The notes: a model not told the origin generated them from the letters alone. A DNA stretch of 17,859 bases from JAEUMW01 sp039807745 (GCA_039807745.1 JBDHRV010000072.1:1-17859), one strand, 5' to 3'. Positions 7,393 to 17,236 are shown, numbered from the stretch's first letter. Numbers and translations: made by a program.

Positions 7393-10300
7393 GGCTGGCG
7401 CACGCCGAGCGCCGGTCCCAACGGTTTCGGCGCGGCCGGTGGCTGCACGTGGCGGGCCATGCGGTCGAATGCGAGGTAGATCACGGGTGTGGTGAAGAGG
7501 GTCAGCACCTGGCTCACGATCAGGCCGCCCACCAGAGTCAGCCCGAGCGGATGGCGCAGTTCCGAGCCCACGCCGGTCCCGAGCATGAGCGGCAATGCGC
7601 CCAGCAGGGCGGCGAGCGTGGTCATGAGGATCGGCCGAAAGCGCAGCAGGCACGCCTGGTAGATCGCCTCGCGCGCGGTGAGCCCGGCGGTGCGCTCCGC
7701 CTCCAGCGCGAAGTCGATCATCATGATCGCGTTCTTCTTCACCAGCCCGATCAGCAGGATGATGCCGATGATCGCGATCATGCCGAGCGGGCTGCCCGCG
7801 AGCATGAGGGCCAGCAGCGCCCCGACGGCGGCCGAGGGCAGCGTCGACAGGATCGTGATCGGGTGGACATAGCTTTCGTACAGCACGCCGAGCACGATGT
7901 ACATGACCACGATCGCGGCGAGGATGAGCAGCAGTTGATTCGTGAGCGAGGCGCGGAAGGCGAGCGCGGCGCCCTGGAAGCTGGTGAGGACGCTGGGCGG
8001 CAGGCCGATCTCGCGCGCGGCGGCTTCGATCGCCGATACGGCGGCGCCCAGCGATGCGCCGGGTGCGAGGTTGAAGGAGATGGTCGCGGCGGGAAACTGG
8101 CCGATGTGACTGATCGCGAGCGGGGCGGAACCGACCGTCACGCGCGTGAGCGCATCGAGCGGTACCTTGGCACCGGAGGAGGACGTCACGTAGATGTCCT
8201 TGATCGCTTCCGGTCCGCTGCGAAATTCCGGCTTCACTTCGAGCACCACGCGGTACTGCGTGGCCTGGGTGAAGATGGTCGAGACCAGTCGCTGGCCGAA
8301 CGCGTCGTACAGTGCATTCGAGATCGTGGCCGGCGTGATGCCGAGGCGGCCCGCGGTGTCGCGGTCGATGTCGACGTAGACCTGTAGCCCCGCGTCCTGC
8401 AGGTCGCTCGCCACGTCCGTGACCTGCGGCAGGCGCTTGAGCGCGTCGGTCAGGCGCGGCACCCAGGTGGCGAGCGTCTGGCGATCCGAAGACTCGAGCG
8501 TGAACTGATACTGCGTGCGGCTCACGCGATCCTCGATGGTGAGATCCTGCACCGGCTGCATGTAGAGGGTGATGCCCTCGACCTTTGCCAGCTCGGGCTG
8601 CAGGCGCCGGATCACCTCGCTTGCGCTCACGCCGCGCTCGGCCAGCGGCTTCAGGTTGATCAGCATCCGCCCGCTGTTGAGCGTGGCATTGGTGCCGTCC
8701 ACCCCGATGAACGAGGACAGGCTCGCCACCGCCGGGTCGCCCAGGACGACGCGCGCGAGCGCCTGCTGCCGCTCTCCCATCGCCGGGAAGGACACCGTTT
8801 GCGACGCCTCCGAGATACCCTGGATCACGCCCGTGTCCTGCACCGGGAAGAAGCCTTTCGGCACGAGGAGGTACAGCACGACGGTCAGCACGAGGGTGCC
8901 GATCGCCACCGCGAGCGTCGCGCCCTGACGCTCGAGCACCCACGTGAGCATGCGGCCGTAGCGCGCGATCACCGCGTCGAAGAACCGCCCGGTCGCAACG
9001 TAGAAACGGCCCTGCTCGGACGGCGGCGCGCGGTGGAGCAGCTTGGCGCACATCATGGGCGTGAGCGTGAGCGACACCACCGCCGAGATCAGGATCGCCA
9101 CCGCGAGCGTGATGGCGAATTCGCGGAAGAGCCGTCCGACGACATCGCCCATGAAGAGCAGCGGAATCAGCACCGCGATGAGCGACAGCGTGAGCGAGAT
9201 GATGGTGAAGGCGATCTGCCGCGAACCCTTCAAGGCCGCTTCGAGCGGTGGATCGCCGCGCTCGATGTAGCGGGCGATGTTCTCGATCACCACGATCGCG
9301 TCGTCGACCACGAACCCGGTCGCGACCACCAGCGCCATCAGGGTGAGGTTGTTGATCGAGAATCCCGCGAGGTACATGAAGCCGAACGTGCCGACCAGCG
9401 ACAGCGGCACCGCGACGCTCGGAATGATGGTGGCCGCGAGATTGCGCAGGAACAGGAAGATCACCGTGACCACCAGCGCCACCGCCAGCAGGAGCTCGAT
9501 CTGCACGTCGCGCACGGAGGCGCGGATCGTCACGGTGCGATCGGTCAGCAGCGCGACCTCGACCGCGGCGGGCAGCGACGCCTGCAGTTGCGGCAGCAGG
9601 TGTTTGACGCGGTCTACCACCTCGATCACGTTGGCGCCGGGCTGGCGCTGGATGTTGAGGATGATCGCCGGCACCTCGTTCATCCACGCCGCGAGCCGCG
9701 CGTTCTCGGCGTCCTCGATCACGTCGGCGACGTCGGCGAGAAAGATCGGCGCGCCGTTGCGGTAGGCGATCACGATGCTCTTGTACTCAGCGGCGGATCG
9801 CAGCTGATCGTTGGCATCGATGATGTAGCTGCGCTGCGCGCCGTCGAAGCTGCCCTTCGCCTTGTTCACGTTCGCCGCGGCAATCGCGGTGCGCACGTCC
9901 TCCAGCGCGAGACCTTGGGCGGCGAGCGCTTTCGGATTCGCCTGCACGCGCACGGCGGGGCGCTGGCCGCCGGACAAGGTCACCAGCCCGACGCCCGACA
10001 CCTGGGACAGCTTCTGCGCGAGTCGGGTGTCGGCGAGGTTCTGCACCTCCGGCAGCGGCAGCGTCTTCGACGTCAGGCCCAGCGTGAGGATCGGCGCATC
10101 GGCCGGGTTCACCTTGCTGTAGATCGGCGGGGCCGGCAGATCGGCCGGCATGAGGTTGGAGGCGGCATTGATCGCGGCCTGCACGCCCTGCTCGGCGACA
10201 TCGAGGCTCAGGTCGAGGTTGAACTGGAGGGTGATGACGGACGCGCCACCGGAACTGGTGGACGACATCTGGCGCAGACCCGGAATCTGCCCGAACTGTC

Positions 10301-10505
10301 GCTCGAGCGGCGCGGTGACCAGCGAAGTCATGACCTCGGGGCTCGCGCCGGGATAGAAGGTCACGACCTGGAGCGTCGGGTAGTCGACCTCGGGCAAGGC
10401 GGACAGCGGCAGCAGGCGATAGGCGAAAATCCCCGAGAGCAGGATCGCCGCCATGAAGAGCGAGGTTGCTACCGGCCGCAGGATGAACGGCCGCGACGGG
10501 TTCAT
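7389..10505 (-). CDS. mdtB: RND efflux transporter, MdtB-like subunit
   Basis: The 1038-aa protein is the second RND subunit and matches MdtB in style more than MdtC. It begins NPSRPFILRPVATSLFM. It carries ALPEVDYPTLQVVTFYPGA, APLERQFGQIPGLRQMSS and LTLPLDVAEQ-like LDLSLDVAEQGVQAAINAA. The relay aspartates are D401-D402 in FVVDDAIVVIENIARY, and the relay lysine lies in LVKKNAIMMIDFA near residue 940. Twelve membrane helices and two large periplasmic loops fit the RND fold. Its start overlaps the mdtA stop as ATGA and its stop overlaps the mdtC start the same way. That arrangement suits a fixed ratio of the two RND proteins in the trimer. mdtB and mdtC are an ancient tandem duplication retained as two distinct subunits. 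Confidence 0.94.
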   Translation of the reverse strand: MNPSRPFILRPVATSLFMAAILLSGIFAYRLLPLSALPEVDYPTLQVVTFYPGASPEVMTSLVTAPLERQFGQIPGLRQMSSTSSGGASVITLQFNLDLSLDVAEQGVQAAINAASNLMPADLPAPPIYSKVNPADAPILTLGLTSKTLPLPEVQNLADTRLAQKLSQVSGVGLVTLSGGQRPAVRVQANPKALAAQGLALEDVRTAIAAANVNKAKGSFDGAQRSYIIDANDQLRSAAEYKSIVIAYRNGAPIFLADVADVIEDAENARLAAWMNEVPAIILNIQRQPGANVIEVVDRVKHLLPQLQASLPAAVEVALLTDRTVTIRASVRDVQIELLLAVALVVTVIFLFLRNLAATIIPSVAVPLSLVGTFGFMYLAGFSINNLTLMALVVATGFVVDDAIVVIENIARYIERGDPPLEAALKGSRQIAFTIISLTLSLIAVLIPLLFMGDVVGRLFREFAITLAVAILISAVVSLTLTPMMCAKLLHRAPPSEQGRFYVATGRFFDAVIARYGRMLTWVLERQGATLAVAIGTLVLTVVLYLLVPKGFFPVQDTGVIQGISEASQTVSFPAMGERQQALARVVLGDPAVASLSSFIGVDGTNATLNSGRMLINLKPLAERGVSASEVIRRLQPELAKVEGITLYMQPVQDLTIEDRVSRTQYQFTLESSDRQTLATWVPRLTDALKRLPQVTDVASDLQDAGLQVYVDIDRDTAGRLGITPATISNALYDAFGQRLVSTIFTQATQYRVVLEVKPEFRSGPEAIKDIYVTSSSGAKVPLDALTRVTVGSAPLAISHIGQFPAATISFNLAPGASLGAAVSAIEAAAREIGLPPSVLTSFQGAALAFRASLTNQLLLILAAIVVMYIVLGVLYESYVHPITILSTLPSAAVGALLALMLAGSPLGMIAIIGIILLIGLVKKNAIMMIDFALEAERTAGLTAREAIYQACLLRFRPILMTTLAALLGALPLMLGTGVGSELRHPLGLTLVGGLIVSQVLTLFTTPVIYLAFDRMARHVQPPAAPKPLGPALGVRQP

Positions 10506-11794
10506 GGGGGGGCTGGCCGTCTCTGGCCGGGGCGCGCGCTCGCTTCGGCGCCGGCGGGTGCGTCGCGCGTGCCGGCGCCGCGTTCGATCAGTTCCACCTT
10601 CGTGCCTTCCCGCAGCCGGTCCGCGCCATCGACGACCACCAGGTCACCGGGTGCGACGCCCGATTCCACCATCGCGTTGTCGCCCTCGATGGCGGCGAGC
10701 TTGACCGGCCGCAGTGCGACCGTGTGCTCGGGTGTGACGGCGTAGACGAACGTTCCCTGGCTGCCGCGCTGGATGGCGGCAGTGGGAATGGTGGTGACAT
10801 CGCGCAGCGTGTCGAGCCGCATGCGCACGTTCACGAACTGGTTGGGGAAGAGCGCGCCGTCGGCGTTGGGAAATTCCGCCTTGAGCTTTACCGTGCCGGT
10901 GGTGGGATCGATCTGGTTGTCGACGGTGAGCAGCACGCCCTGCGCGAGCCGGGCCTTCTTCTCGCGGTCGTAGGCCTCGACCGGCAGGCGATCGCCGGAA
11001 CCGAGCCGCTTCATCACGCTCGGCAGCTGATCTTGCGGCAGCGTGAACACGACGGTGATGGGCTGCAGCTGCGTGATCACGACCAATCCGTTCGCGTCGG
11101 ATGCGCGGACGATGTTGCCGGGATCGACCTGCCGCAGGCCGAGCCGGCCGCTGATCGGCGCCGTGACCCGGGCGTAGGTGAGCTGCAGCCGCGCGTTCTG
11201 CACCTGGGACTGGTCGACCTTGACCGCCCCTTCGTACTGGCGCACGAGCGAGGCTTGCGTATCGACCTGCTGCTTCGCGATGGAATCCTGCTCGTAGAGC
11301 GTGCGGTAGCGGTCGAGGTCGAGGCGGGCATTGGCGAGCAGCGCCTGATCGCGCGCGATCTGGCCCTCGGCCTGCGCCAGCTGTACCTGGAAGGGGCGCG
11401 GATCGATCTCGGCGAGCAGATCGCCCTCCTTGACGATCTGGCCTTCCTTGAACAGCACCCGCATCAGCTGGCCCTCGACGCGGCTTCTGACGGTGGCCGT
11501 CTTGAGCGGCGTAACGGTGCCCAGGCCTTCGAGAAAGAGTTCGATGTCGCCCGTTTTCGCGGCGGCCGCGACGATGGGTATCGGCCGGTCGGCGAAGCCA
11601 GGTCCGCCGCCCGGCGCGGCGGCTGGATCACGGGTGGTGGTCGCAAGGTGCGTGTAGGCGACGTAGCCCACGCCAGCCAGCACCGCCGCGAGCAGAGCCC
11701 ACGCCCAGACTCGCCGCCGTGGCGCCGGCTCGCGCGCCGCGCGCAAGGGTGCGGCGGCAGCTTCCTGAATCTGTGGATCGGGGGTGATCTTCAT
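10502..11794 (-). CDS. mdtA: Periplasmic adaptor (membrane fusion protein), MdtA-like
   Basis: This 430-aa adaptor links the RND pump to the outer-membrane channel. An N-terminal cytoplasmic tail is followed by one membrane anchor at about 28-50; there is no lipobox, so it is anchored by the helix as in MdtA. The lipoyl half-motifs are GLGTVTPLKTATVRSRVEGQ (about 91-109) and TYARVTAPISGRLGLRQVDPGN (about 207-227). The alpha-helical hairpin lies between them, and the beta-barrel and membrane-proximal parts follow (LFPNQFVNVRM, IPTAAIQRG, VAPGDLVVVDGADRL). The C-terminus is a proline-, alanine- and arginine-rich tail of about 25 residues. It is the first gene of the pump operon. A TATAAT box lies 59 bases upstream, and the Shine-Dalgarno before the ATG is weak. 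Confidence 0.94.
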   Translation of the reverse strand: MKITPDPQIQEAAAAPLRAAREPAPRRRVWAWALLAAVLAGVGYVAYTHLATTTRDPAAAPGGGPGFADRPIPIVAAAAKTGDIELFLEGLGTVTPLKTATVRSRVEGQLMRVLFKEGQIVKEGDLLAEIDPRPFQVQLAQAEGQIARDQALLANARLDLDRYRTLYEQDSIAKQQVDTQASLVRQYEGAVKVDQSQVQNARLQLTYARVTAPISGRLGLRQVDPGNIVRASDANGLVVITQLQPITVVFTLPQDQLPSVMKRLGSGDRLPVEAYDREKKARLAQGVLLTVDNQIDPTTGTVKLKAEFPNADGALFPNQFVNVRMRLDTLRDVTTIPTAAIQRGSQGTFVYAVTPEHTVALRPVKLAAIEGDNAMVESGVAPGDLVVVDGADRLREGTKVELIERGAGTRDAPAGAEASARPGQRRPAPP

Positions 11795-11853
11795 GATGTC
11801 GGCGGCAATCGCTGGACAGGGTGCGATCGAGACGCCGACCGCGATGCTGCGCG

Positions 11854-11859
11854 ATTATA
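11854..11859 (-). promoter_or_regulatory. Probable -10 box (TATAAT) for mdtABC-oprM
   Basis: A perfect TATAAT on the minus strand, in CGCTATAATCG, lies 59 bases upstream of the mdtA ATG in the 108-bp gap after the response regulator. No clear TTGACA is present at 16-18 bp spacing. The pump may therefore be transcribed both from here and by read-through from the two-component genes, since I see no terminator in the gap. Confidence 0.5.
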
Positions 11860-11902
11860 GCGACAGCGCGCACCGACCCGAGTTCGTCCCGCGCCGCGGG
11901 GG

Positions 11903-13318
<1,416 letters not shown>

Positions 13319-13322
13319 GGAC

Positions 13323-14765
13323 TCAAGCGCGCGGCAGGCGGATGCGCACTTCGGTGCCGCGCGGCGAAAGTTTGTCGAAGGCGATGCTGCCGCCGTGCAC
13401 GTCGCACACCTTCATCGCGAAGGGTATGCCGAGCCCGGTACCGAAACGCTTGGTCGACGGGCCCGGCGCGAGGTCTTTCGCGGTCGGCGAGAAGGGCATG
13501 CCGGCGCCTTCGTCGCAGATCGACAGGAAAGCGGCGTCGGCGGTTCCGTTCACCCGCACGGTCAGCGCTCCGGCGATGGGCGAGGCCTCGATCGCGTTCG
13601 ACAGGAGCCCTTGCAGCGCCTGCTCGATCAACTGCGGATCGGCCCTGATCTCGACGTCCTCCGGCCACCCTTCGCGCCGCAGGTGGAGGTCCTTCTGGTC
13701 GAGCTTGGGCTTGAGCATTTGCGCGACATTGTCGAGCAGGGCGGACAGCTTGCAAGGGGCGCGCTGGGGCGCGAGCGGGTGCAGGTAGTTGAGCAGCGAC
13801 TGGGTCCAGCGGTCGAGCTTGTCCGCGGTCGAGATGATCCCGTGCAAGCCGTCGCGGATCTCGGGCGCGATCGGGGTCCGGCTCATGACCTGCGCGGTCG
13901 CGCGAATGCTTGCGAGCGGGTTGCGGATGTTGTGTGCCACCGCCGGCAGCAGGGCGCCGAGGGTGGCCTGCTTCTCGGCGCGCACGAGCGAGGCGCGGCT
14001 TTGTTCGAGGTCGGCGGCCATCCGGTTCACGGCCTGCGCCAGGCGTCGCAGCTCCTCGGCGCCGCCCTCCGGCACCCGGTGTGTGAGCTCGCCGCTCGCG
14101 ATCTTGTGTGCCGCCGACTCGAGCCGGGAGAGCGGCGCGACCACCTGGTGGGTGAGAAAGAGCCGTGACAGAACCAGCAGCGCCAGGGCGAGCAGGATGG
14201 GGATCACGAAGAGCAGCGGGGCGAGCACGTTCAGCGTGCCCAGCCGTTGCTGCCGTTCCGACTGCTGCAGGAGCAGCAGGCGCTCGATGGCGCGGAAGGC
14301 GTCCTCGTATTCGCCGAGCCCCTCGCCTTCGAGTTCGGCGTCGAAGATCTTCTGCCGCTGCAGCAGGCTCATCGTCGAGCGGCTCTCGAGGATGCCGTCG
14401 GACTGCTCCTTCACCGTCCGGTAGGCGGCCTCGAGGCGATTCATGGCCTCGCGCTCATGTCCGTTGAGCGGGGCGGCATGGATGCGGGCGAGGTGCTGTT
14501 CGATGCGTCGCTGGTACTGCTGGTATTGCTGCTGGGCGTAGGGGTCGTTGAGGAACGCGCCGTCGAAGACCTCCTTCACCTGCCGGTACAGGTTGCCGCG
14601 CATGTCCTGCACCTCGTTCACGATGCCGTTGATGCGGGCCGACTCCTTGGACGCCTGGCGCAGGAAGTACATGCCGGCGCCGCCGACCGCACCGGCGGCG
14701 AGCACCAGCGCGAGATACCCCATCGCGTACAGGAGCATCAGGTGCTTGAGGGATCGGTTGCGCAT
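13323..14765 (-). CDS. Membrane sensor histidine kinase, NtrB/AtoS-like
   Basis: Read from the ATG at 14765 the protein has 480 residues. Membrane helix one is at about 9-35. A predominantly helical periplasmic domain at about 36-175 looks like a four-helix-bundle sensor. Membrane helix two is at about 178-205 and HAMP at about 206-262. The dimerisation domain has the phospho-acceptor H278 in AVAHNIRNPLASIR. The ATPase domain shows N390 in LLSNAIEA, D418 in CDEGAGMP and GTGLGIPFA at 442-450. It would phosphorylate D66 of the adjacent NtrC-type regulator. The open frame also extends to an ATG at 14897, but that version would run through the terminator at 14852-14878 and add a non-membrane N-terminus, so the shorter start is chosen. 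The Shine-Dalgarno is weak. The signal sensed is unknown; the pump next door suggests an envelope or toxic-compound cue. Confidence 0.9.
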   Translation of the reverse strand: MRNRSLKHLMLLYAMGYLALVLAAGAVGGAGMYFLRQASKESARINGIVNEVQDMRGNLYRQVKEVFDGAFLNDPYAQQQYQQYQRRIEQHLARIHAAPLNGHEREAMNRLEAAYRTVKEQSDGILESRSTMSLLQRQKIFDAELEGEGLGEYEDAFRAIERLLLLQQSERQQRLGTLNVLAPLLFVIPILLALALLVLSRLFLTHQVVAPLSRLESAAHKIASGELTHRVPEGGAEELRRLAQAVNRMAADLEQSRASLVRAEKQATLGALLPAVAHNIRNPLASIRATAQVMSRTPIAPEIRDGLHGIISTADKLDRWTQSLLNYLHPLAPQRAPCKLSALLDNVAQMLKPKLDQKDLHLRREGWPEDVEIRADPQLIEQALQGLLSNAIEASPIAGALTVRVNGTADAAFLSICDEGAGMPFSPTAKDLAPGPSTKRFGTGLGIPFAMKVCDVHGGSIAFDKLSPRGTEVRIRLPRA

Positions 14766-14851
14766 CGCCGTCTCGGCCTGATCGAACTTATTGCCGGAAG
14801 CGGACGGCCCTCGATGCGAGGGTGGCAGGGAAGGGGCTTGCGGCGGCCAAC

Positions 14852-14878
14852 AAAAAAGCCGGGCTCTTGCGCCCGGCT
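14852..14878 (-). terminator. Strong intrinsic terminator between the AcoR-type gene and the kinase
   Basis: On the minus strand AGCCGGGC and GCCCGGCT form a perfect 8-bp stem around GCAAGA, followed by TTTTTTG. It ends about 130 bases past the AcoR-type stop and 87 bases before the kinase ATG. It can terminate the AcoR-type transcript, a short RNA started at 14934-14942, or act as an attenuator for the kinase operon. Confidence 0.88.
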
Positions 14879-14929
14879 CTGAATGGAGAACTATCATGAA
14901 AGCGTGCTGAGAAGCTCACAACACGCACT
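14852..14929 (-). ncRNA. Candidate ~75-nt small RNA or attenuated leader
   Basis: A minus-strand transcript starting about seven bases after the extended -10 at 14934-14942 would begin near 14928. It would first form a hairpin (GCGTGTTG with CAGCACGC, 14902-14926, one G-U pair). It would then run through a short linker and end at the terminator stem with its U-run at 14852-14857. Promoter, hairpin, linker and terminator in under 95 bp is the usual build of a small RNA or a terminating leader. No known RNA family is recognised. The evidence is structural and by eye only. Confidence 0.4.
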
Positions 14930-14933
14930 GGGG

Positions 14934-14942
14934 AGTATATCA
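14934..14942 (-). promoter_or_regulatory. Extended -10 promoter TGATATACT
   Basis: On the minus strand TTTGATATACT contains TGn followed by TATACT (5 of 6 matches to TATAAT). Extended -10 promoters can work without a good -35, and the -35 position here (ACCCTT) is poor. It reads towards the kinase operon across the hairpin and terminator. Confidence 0.45.
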
Positions 14943-14981
14943 AATCTGCGTCCGCGAAGGGTTGTCGAAGGTCCGGTTTTT

Positions 14982-16949
14982 TTAGCGCTGTAGCTTGCGG
15001 TAGAGCGTGTTGCGGCTGATGCCGAGCTCGCGCGCCGCAGCCGAAATATTGCCGCGGTGGAATTCCACCGCGCGCTGGATCGCGCTCGCCTCGAGGTCGT
15101 CGAGGCTGCCGGTCGCGATCGGCTCCGCACCCCGCATCTCTGCCTGGATGGCCTGCTGCGGCAGGGCAAGGGGCGATCCGGCGTCGCCGAACTCCTCCAG
15201 AAAGTCGTCGGGCAAGTGGTGGCGGGTGATGAGGCCGTCGTCGTCCACCATGGCGAGCGCGGTGCGCAGCAGGTTGTGGAGCTGGCGCAGGTTGCCGGGC
15301 CAGGAGTGGTGGCGGAAAAGCTCCATCACCTCGGTGCTGATCTCGATGCGCTCGCCGCGCCGCGCCTCCCCTTCGAGGAGTCTGCGCACGAGCGCCGGCA
15401 GATCGGTGCGCTCCCGCAGCGGCGGCAGCGTCACGACGAGCCCGTTCAGGCGGTAGTAGAGGTCCTCGCGGAACTGCCCCCGGGCGATGAGCTCGCGCAG
15501 CTTGCGATGGGTGGCGCACACGAGCCCGACATCGACCGGATAAGCGCGGGTGCTTCCCAGCGGCGTGATGGTCCGCTCCTGCAGCACGCGCAGCAGCCGC
15601 GCCTGCAGCGAGAGCGGCATGTCGCCGATCTCGTCTAAGAAGAGGGTCCCGCCGTCCGCCTGCAGGATCTTGCCGGGCGCGCCCTTGCGCCGGGCGCCCG
15701 TGAACGCGCCCTCCTCGTAGCCGAAGAGCTCGGACTCGATCAGCCCCTCCGGAATGGCCGCGCAGTTGACCGCGACGAAGGGGTTGTGGCGGCGCGGACC
15801 GTCCTCGTGCAGCGCCTTCGCGAACCACTCCTTGCCGGTGCCGGTTTCTCCCTGGATCAGCACCGGGATGTCGCGCCCCAGGACTCGCCGCACCTTGGTG
15901 ACCGCCACGGCGATGCGGGGGTCGCCCGAGTTGAGGCAGTCGAGCGACGGTCCGTTGGCGCGGCGATTGGCGTCCACCCGCGCCGGCGCGCGCTTGAAAT
16001 CCTCCAGCGGCACGACCTTGCCCTTGGCCGGCCCGTGCATCTGCACCTTGGCGAAGACCCGCACCCCGGTATGCATGGTGAGCGTCATGAAGCCATCCTG
16101 GCGCGCGCGCGGCAGCGCCATGTGCATCGGGATGTCGAACAGCGAATCGAAGGTGTGCTTGGACAGTTCGAGCAGCGTCGACCCGAGCTGAAAGACGCCG
16201 CTGCGGTTGCCCGACACGAAGCGGCCGTCCGGCGCGAACGCCACGATGCCCTCGCACAGCGTGCCGATGAATTCCGGCCGGGCGTGGAAGTGCACGAGCA
16301 GGAGCCCTGGAAACTGCTCGCGGAAGAGGTGGTTCTCGATCATCTGCGCCGACATGCGAACGAGTGCGAGGGTGTGCGGCTGATGGCCGCGGTGGTCCGA
16401 CGACACGTCCAGCGCGCCGATCACGTTGCCGAAGGGATCGAGGATCGGGGACGCCGAACATGCAAGAAAGTGGTTGGCCGGAAAAAAATGCTCCGAGCCG
16501 TTGACCGAGACCGCCTTTGTCTCGACCAGCGCGGTGCCGATGGCGTTGGTGCCGTTGTGATCCTCGTCCCACATCACGCCGGGCTGCAGGGCGACTTGAT
16601 GAGCCCGCGCCACGAAGTCGTCGTCGCCGAGGGAATGCAGGATCATCCCTTTCGCATCGGTGAGAATCACCATGCTCTCGGTGTGGGCGATCTGCTCGTA
16701 CAGGGTTTCCATGACGGGCTGCGCGCGCGCGGTGAGCAGATGGCTTTGCTCCCGCAACTGCCGCAGCCGGGCCGATTCGACCGGCTCGAAGACGGGGCGG
16801 GCGCCGGCGTCGAGCCCGGCATCGAGGCAGCGCCGCCACGAGCGCTCCACGGCTTCCGGTATGCTGCCCGGCGGCAGGGTGCCGCGGTCGAAGAAGAACT
16901 TGCGCGCAGCCGCGATACGCCCGCCGCTGTCGCCGTTGCCTGCGTCCAT
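14982..16949 (-). CDS. AcoR-type sigma54-dependent transcriptional activator (GAF-AAA+-Fis)
   Basis: The 655-aa protein is a one-component enhancer-binding protein of the AcoR family length. The N-terminal half has a GAF-type sensor with the family signature HNGTNAIGTALVE (about 131-143), then ASPILDPFGNVIGALDVSS. A PAS-like segment follows (about 230-250, CEGIVAFAPDGRFVSGN). The AAA+ domain has Walker A GETGTGKE at 367-374, a canonical GAFTGA at 414-419, Walker B GGTLFLDEIGD at 433-443 and DLYYRLNGLVVTLPPLRER. The Fis-type helix-turn-helix is at about 620-655 (GNISAAARELGISRNTLYRKL). The ATG at 16949 is chosen because AGGAGGAGG lies just upstream; the frame extends further to 17006 without support. 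Family members sense small metabolites such as acetoin or alcohols and switch on catabolic operons. The divergent porin is the nearest likely target. Confidence 0.93.
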   Translation of the reverse strand: MDAGNGDSGGRIAAARKFFFDRGTLPPGSIPEAVERSWRRCLDAGLDAGARPVFEPVESARLRQLREQSHLLTARAQPVMETLYEQIAHTESMVILTDAKGMILHSLGDDDFVARAHQVALQPGVMWDEDHNGTNAIGTALVETKAVSVNGSEHFFPANHFLACSASPILDPFGNVIGALDVSSDHRGHQPHTLALVRMSAQMIENHLFREQFPGLLLVHFHARPEFIGTLCEGIVAFAPDGRFVSGNRSGVFQLGSTLLELSKHTFDSLFDIPMHMALPRARQDGFMTLTMHTGVRVFAKVQMHGPAKGKVVPLEDFKRAPARVDANRRANGPSLDCLNSGDPRIAVAVTKVRRVLGRDIPVLIQGETGTGKEWFAKALHEDGPRRHNPFVAVNCAAIPEGLIESELFGYEEGAFTGARRKGAPGKILQADGGTLFLDEIGDMPLSLQARLLRVLQERTITPLGSTRAYPVDVGLVCATHRKLRELIARGQFREDLYYRLNGLVVTLPPLRERTDLPALVRRLLEGEARRGERIEISTEVMELFRHHSWPGNLRQLHNLLRTALAMVDDDGLITRHHLPDDFLEEFGDAGSPLALPQQAIQAEMRGAEPIATGSLDDLEASAIQRAVEFHRGNISAAARELGISRNTLYRKLQR

Positions 16950-16953
16950 GGTG

Positions 16954-16962
16954 CCTCCTCCT
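16954..16962 (-). promoter_or_regulatory. Strong ribosome binding site AGGAGGAGG
   Basis: It lies four bases upstream of ATG 16949-16947 on the minus strand and settles the start of the AcoR-type regulator against an upstream in-frame ATG at 17006. Confidence 0.85.
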
Positions 16963-16996
16963 GAGGCTCGCTGAGTGTATTTCTTATAAGACGCGT

Positions 16997-17025
16997 ACTG
17001 TAACACCCGCCTCAGGCGCTGACAA
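16997..17025 (-). promoter_or_regulatory. Sigma70 promoter of the AcoR-type regulator with a palindrome in the spacer
   Basis: On the minus strand TTGTCA (17025-17020) is followed by exactly 17 bases and TACAGT (17002-16997). These match the consensus at 5/6 and 4/6. Transcription would start near 16990, giving a leader of about 41 bases. The spacer contains the perfect 11-bp palindrome CGCCTCAGGCG at 17008-17018, where a bound protein would block RNA polymerase. Confidence 0.6.
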
Positions 17026-17148
17026 ACCGCCGTCGGCGTGGTTTTACCCGTTCATTCATAAAGCATTTTCGTCCAGAGGGATGATTGCGGGCGAGACCGG
17101 TCAGGAGGGGCTTCGCTGATCCGCTTCGGCGCGCTCATCTTTGCGCAG

Positions 17149-17199
17149 GTGCAACATGATTCGGGCGGTTCAGGGGCTGGTTGTGTCTTTTGTGCAACA
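17149..17199. repeat. Direct repeat GTGCAACA (two copies, 43 bp apart), candidate enhancer site
   Basis: GTGCAACA occurs at 17149-17156 and 17192-17199, each followed within two bases by ATTC. The second copy sits in the dyad TTTGTGCAACAAA. Forty-three base pairs is about four helical turns, so both copies face the same side. They lie 125-175 bp upstream of the porin ATG, a usual distance for sigma54-activator sites. The divergent AcoR-type protein is the obvious candidate binder. Confidence 0.38.
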
Positions 17200-17236
17200 A
17201 ATTCATCCCGATTTTCGCGCAAATCACTGTCACTTC

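Noticed and set aside
4198..7479. Long plus-strand open frame of about 1093 codons opposite mdtC
   Set aside because: It lies antisense to a clear RND gene, is dominated by Arg, His, Asp, Glu and Gly, and has no recognisable domain. It is a GC-rich shadow frame.
11795..11902. Sigma54 promoter upstream of mdtA
   Set aside because: CTGTCCAGCGATTGCC has a TTGC-like -12, but the -24 GG is missing at the correct 10-bp spacing.
13323..14897. Longer start of the NtrB-type kinase at 14897 (524 residues)
   Set aside because: The extra 44 codons run through a strong intrinsic terminator and lack membrane-protein character. The ATG at 14765 directly precedes the first membrane helix.
14979..14983. T-run at 14977-14983 as a plus-strand terminator
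   Set aside because: No stable GC-rich stem precedes it on the plus strand, and no plus-strand gene ends here.
16950..17006. Upstream start of the AcoR-type gene at 17006
   Set aside because: It would place the strong AGGAGGAGG site inside the coding sequence, and it overlaps the -10 box of the likely promoter.
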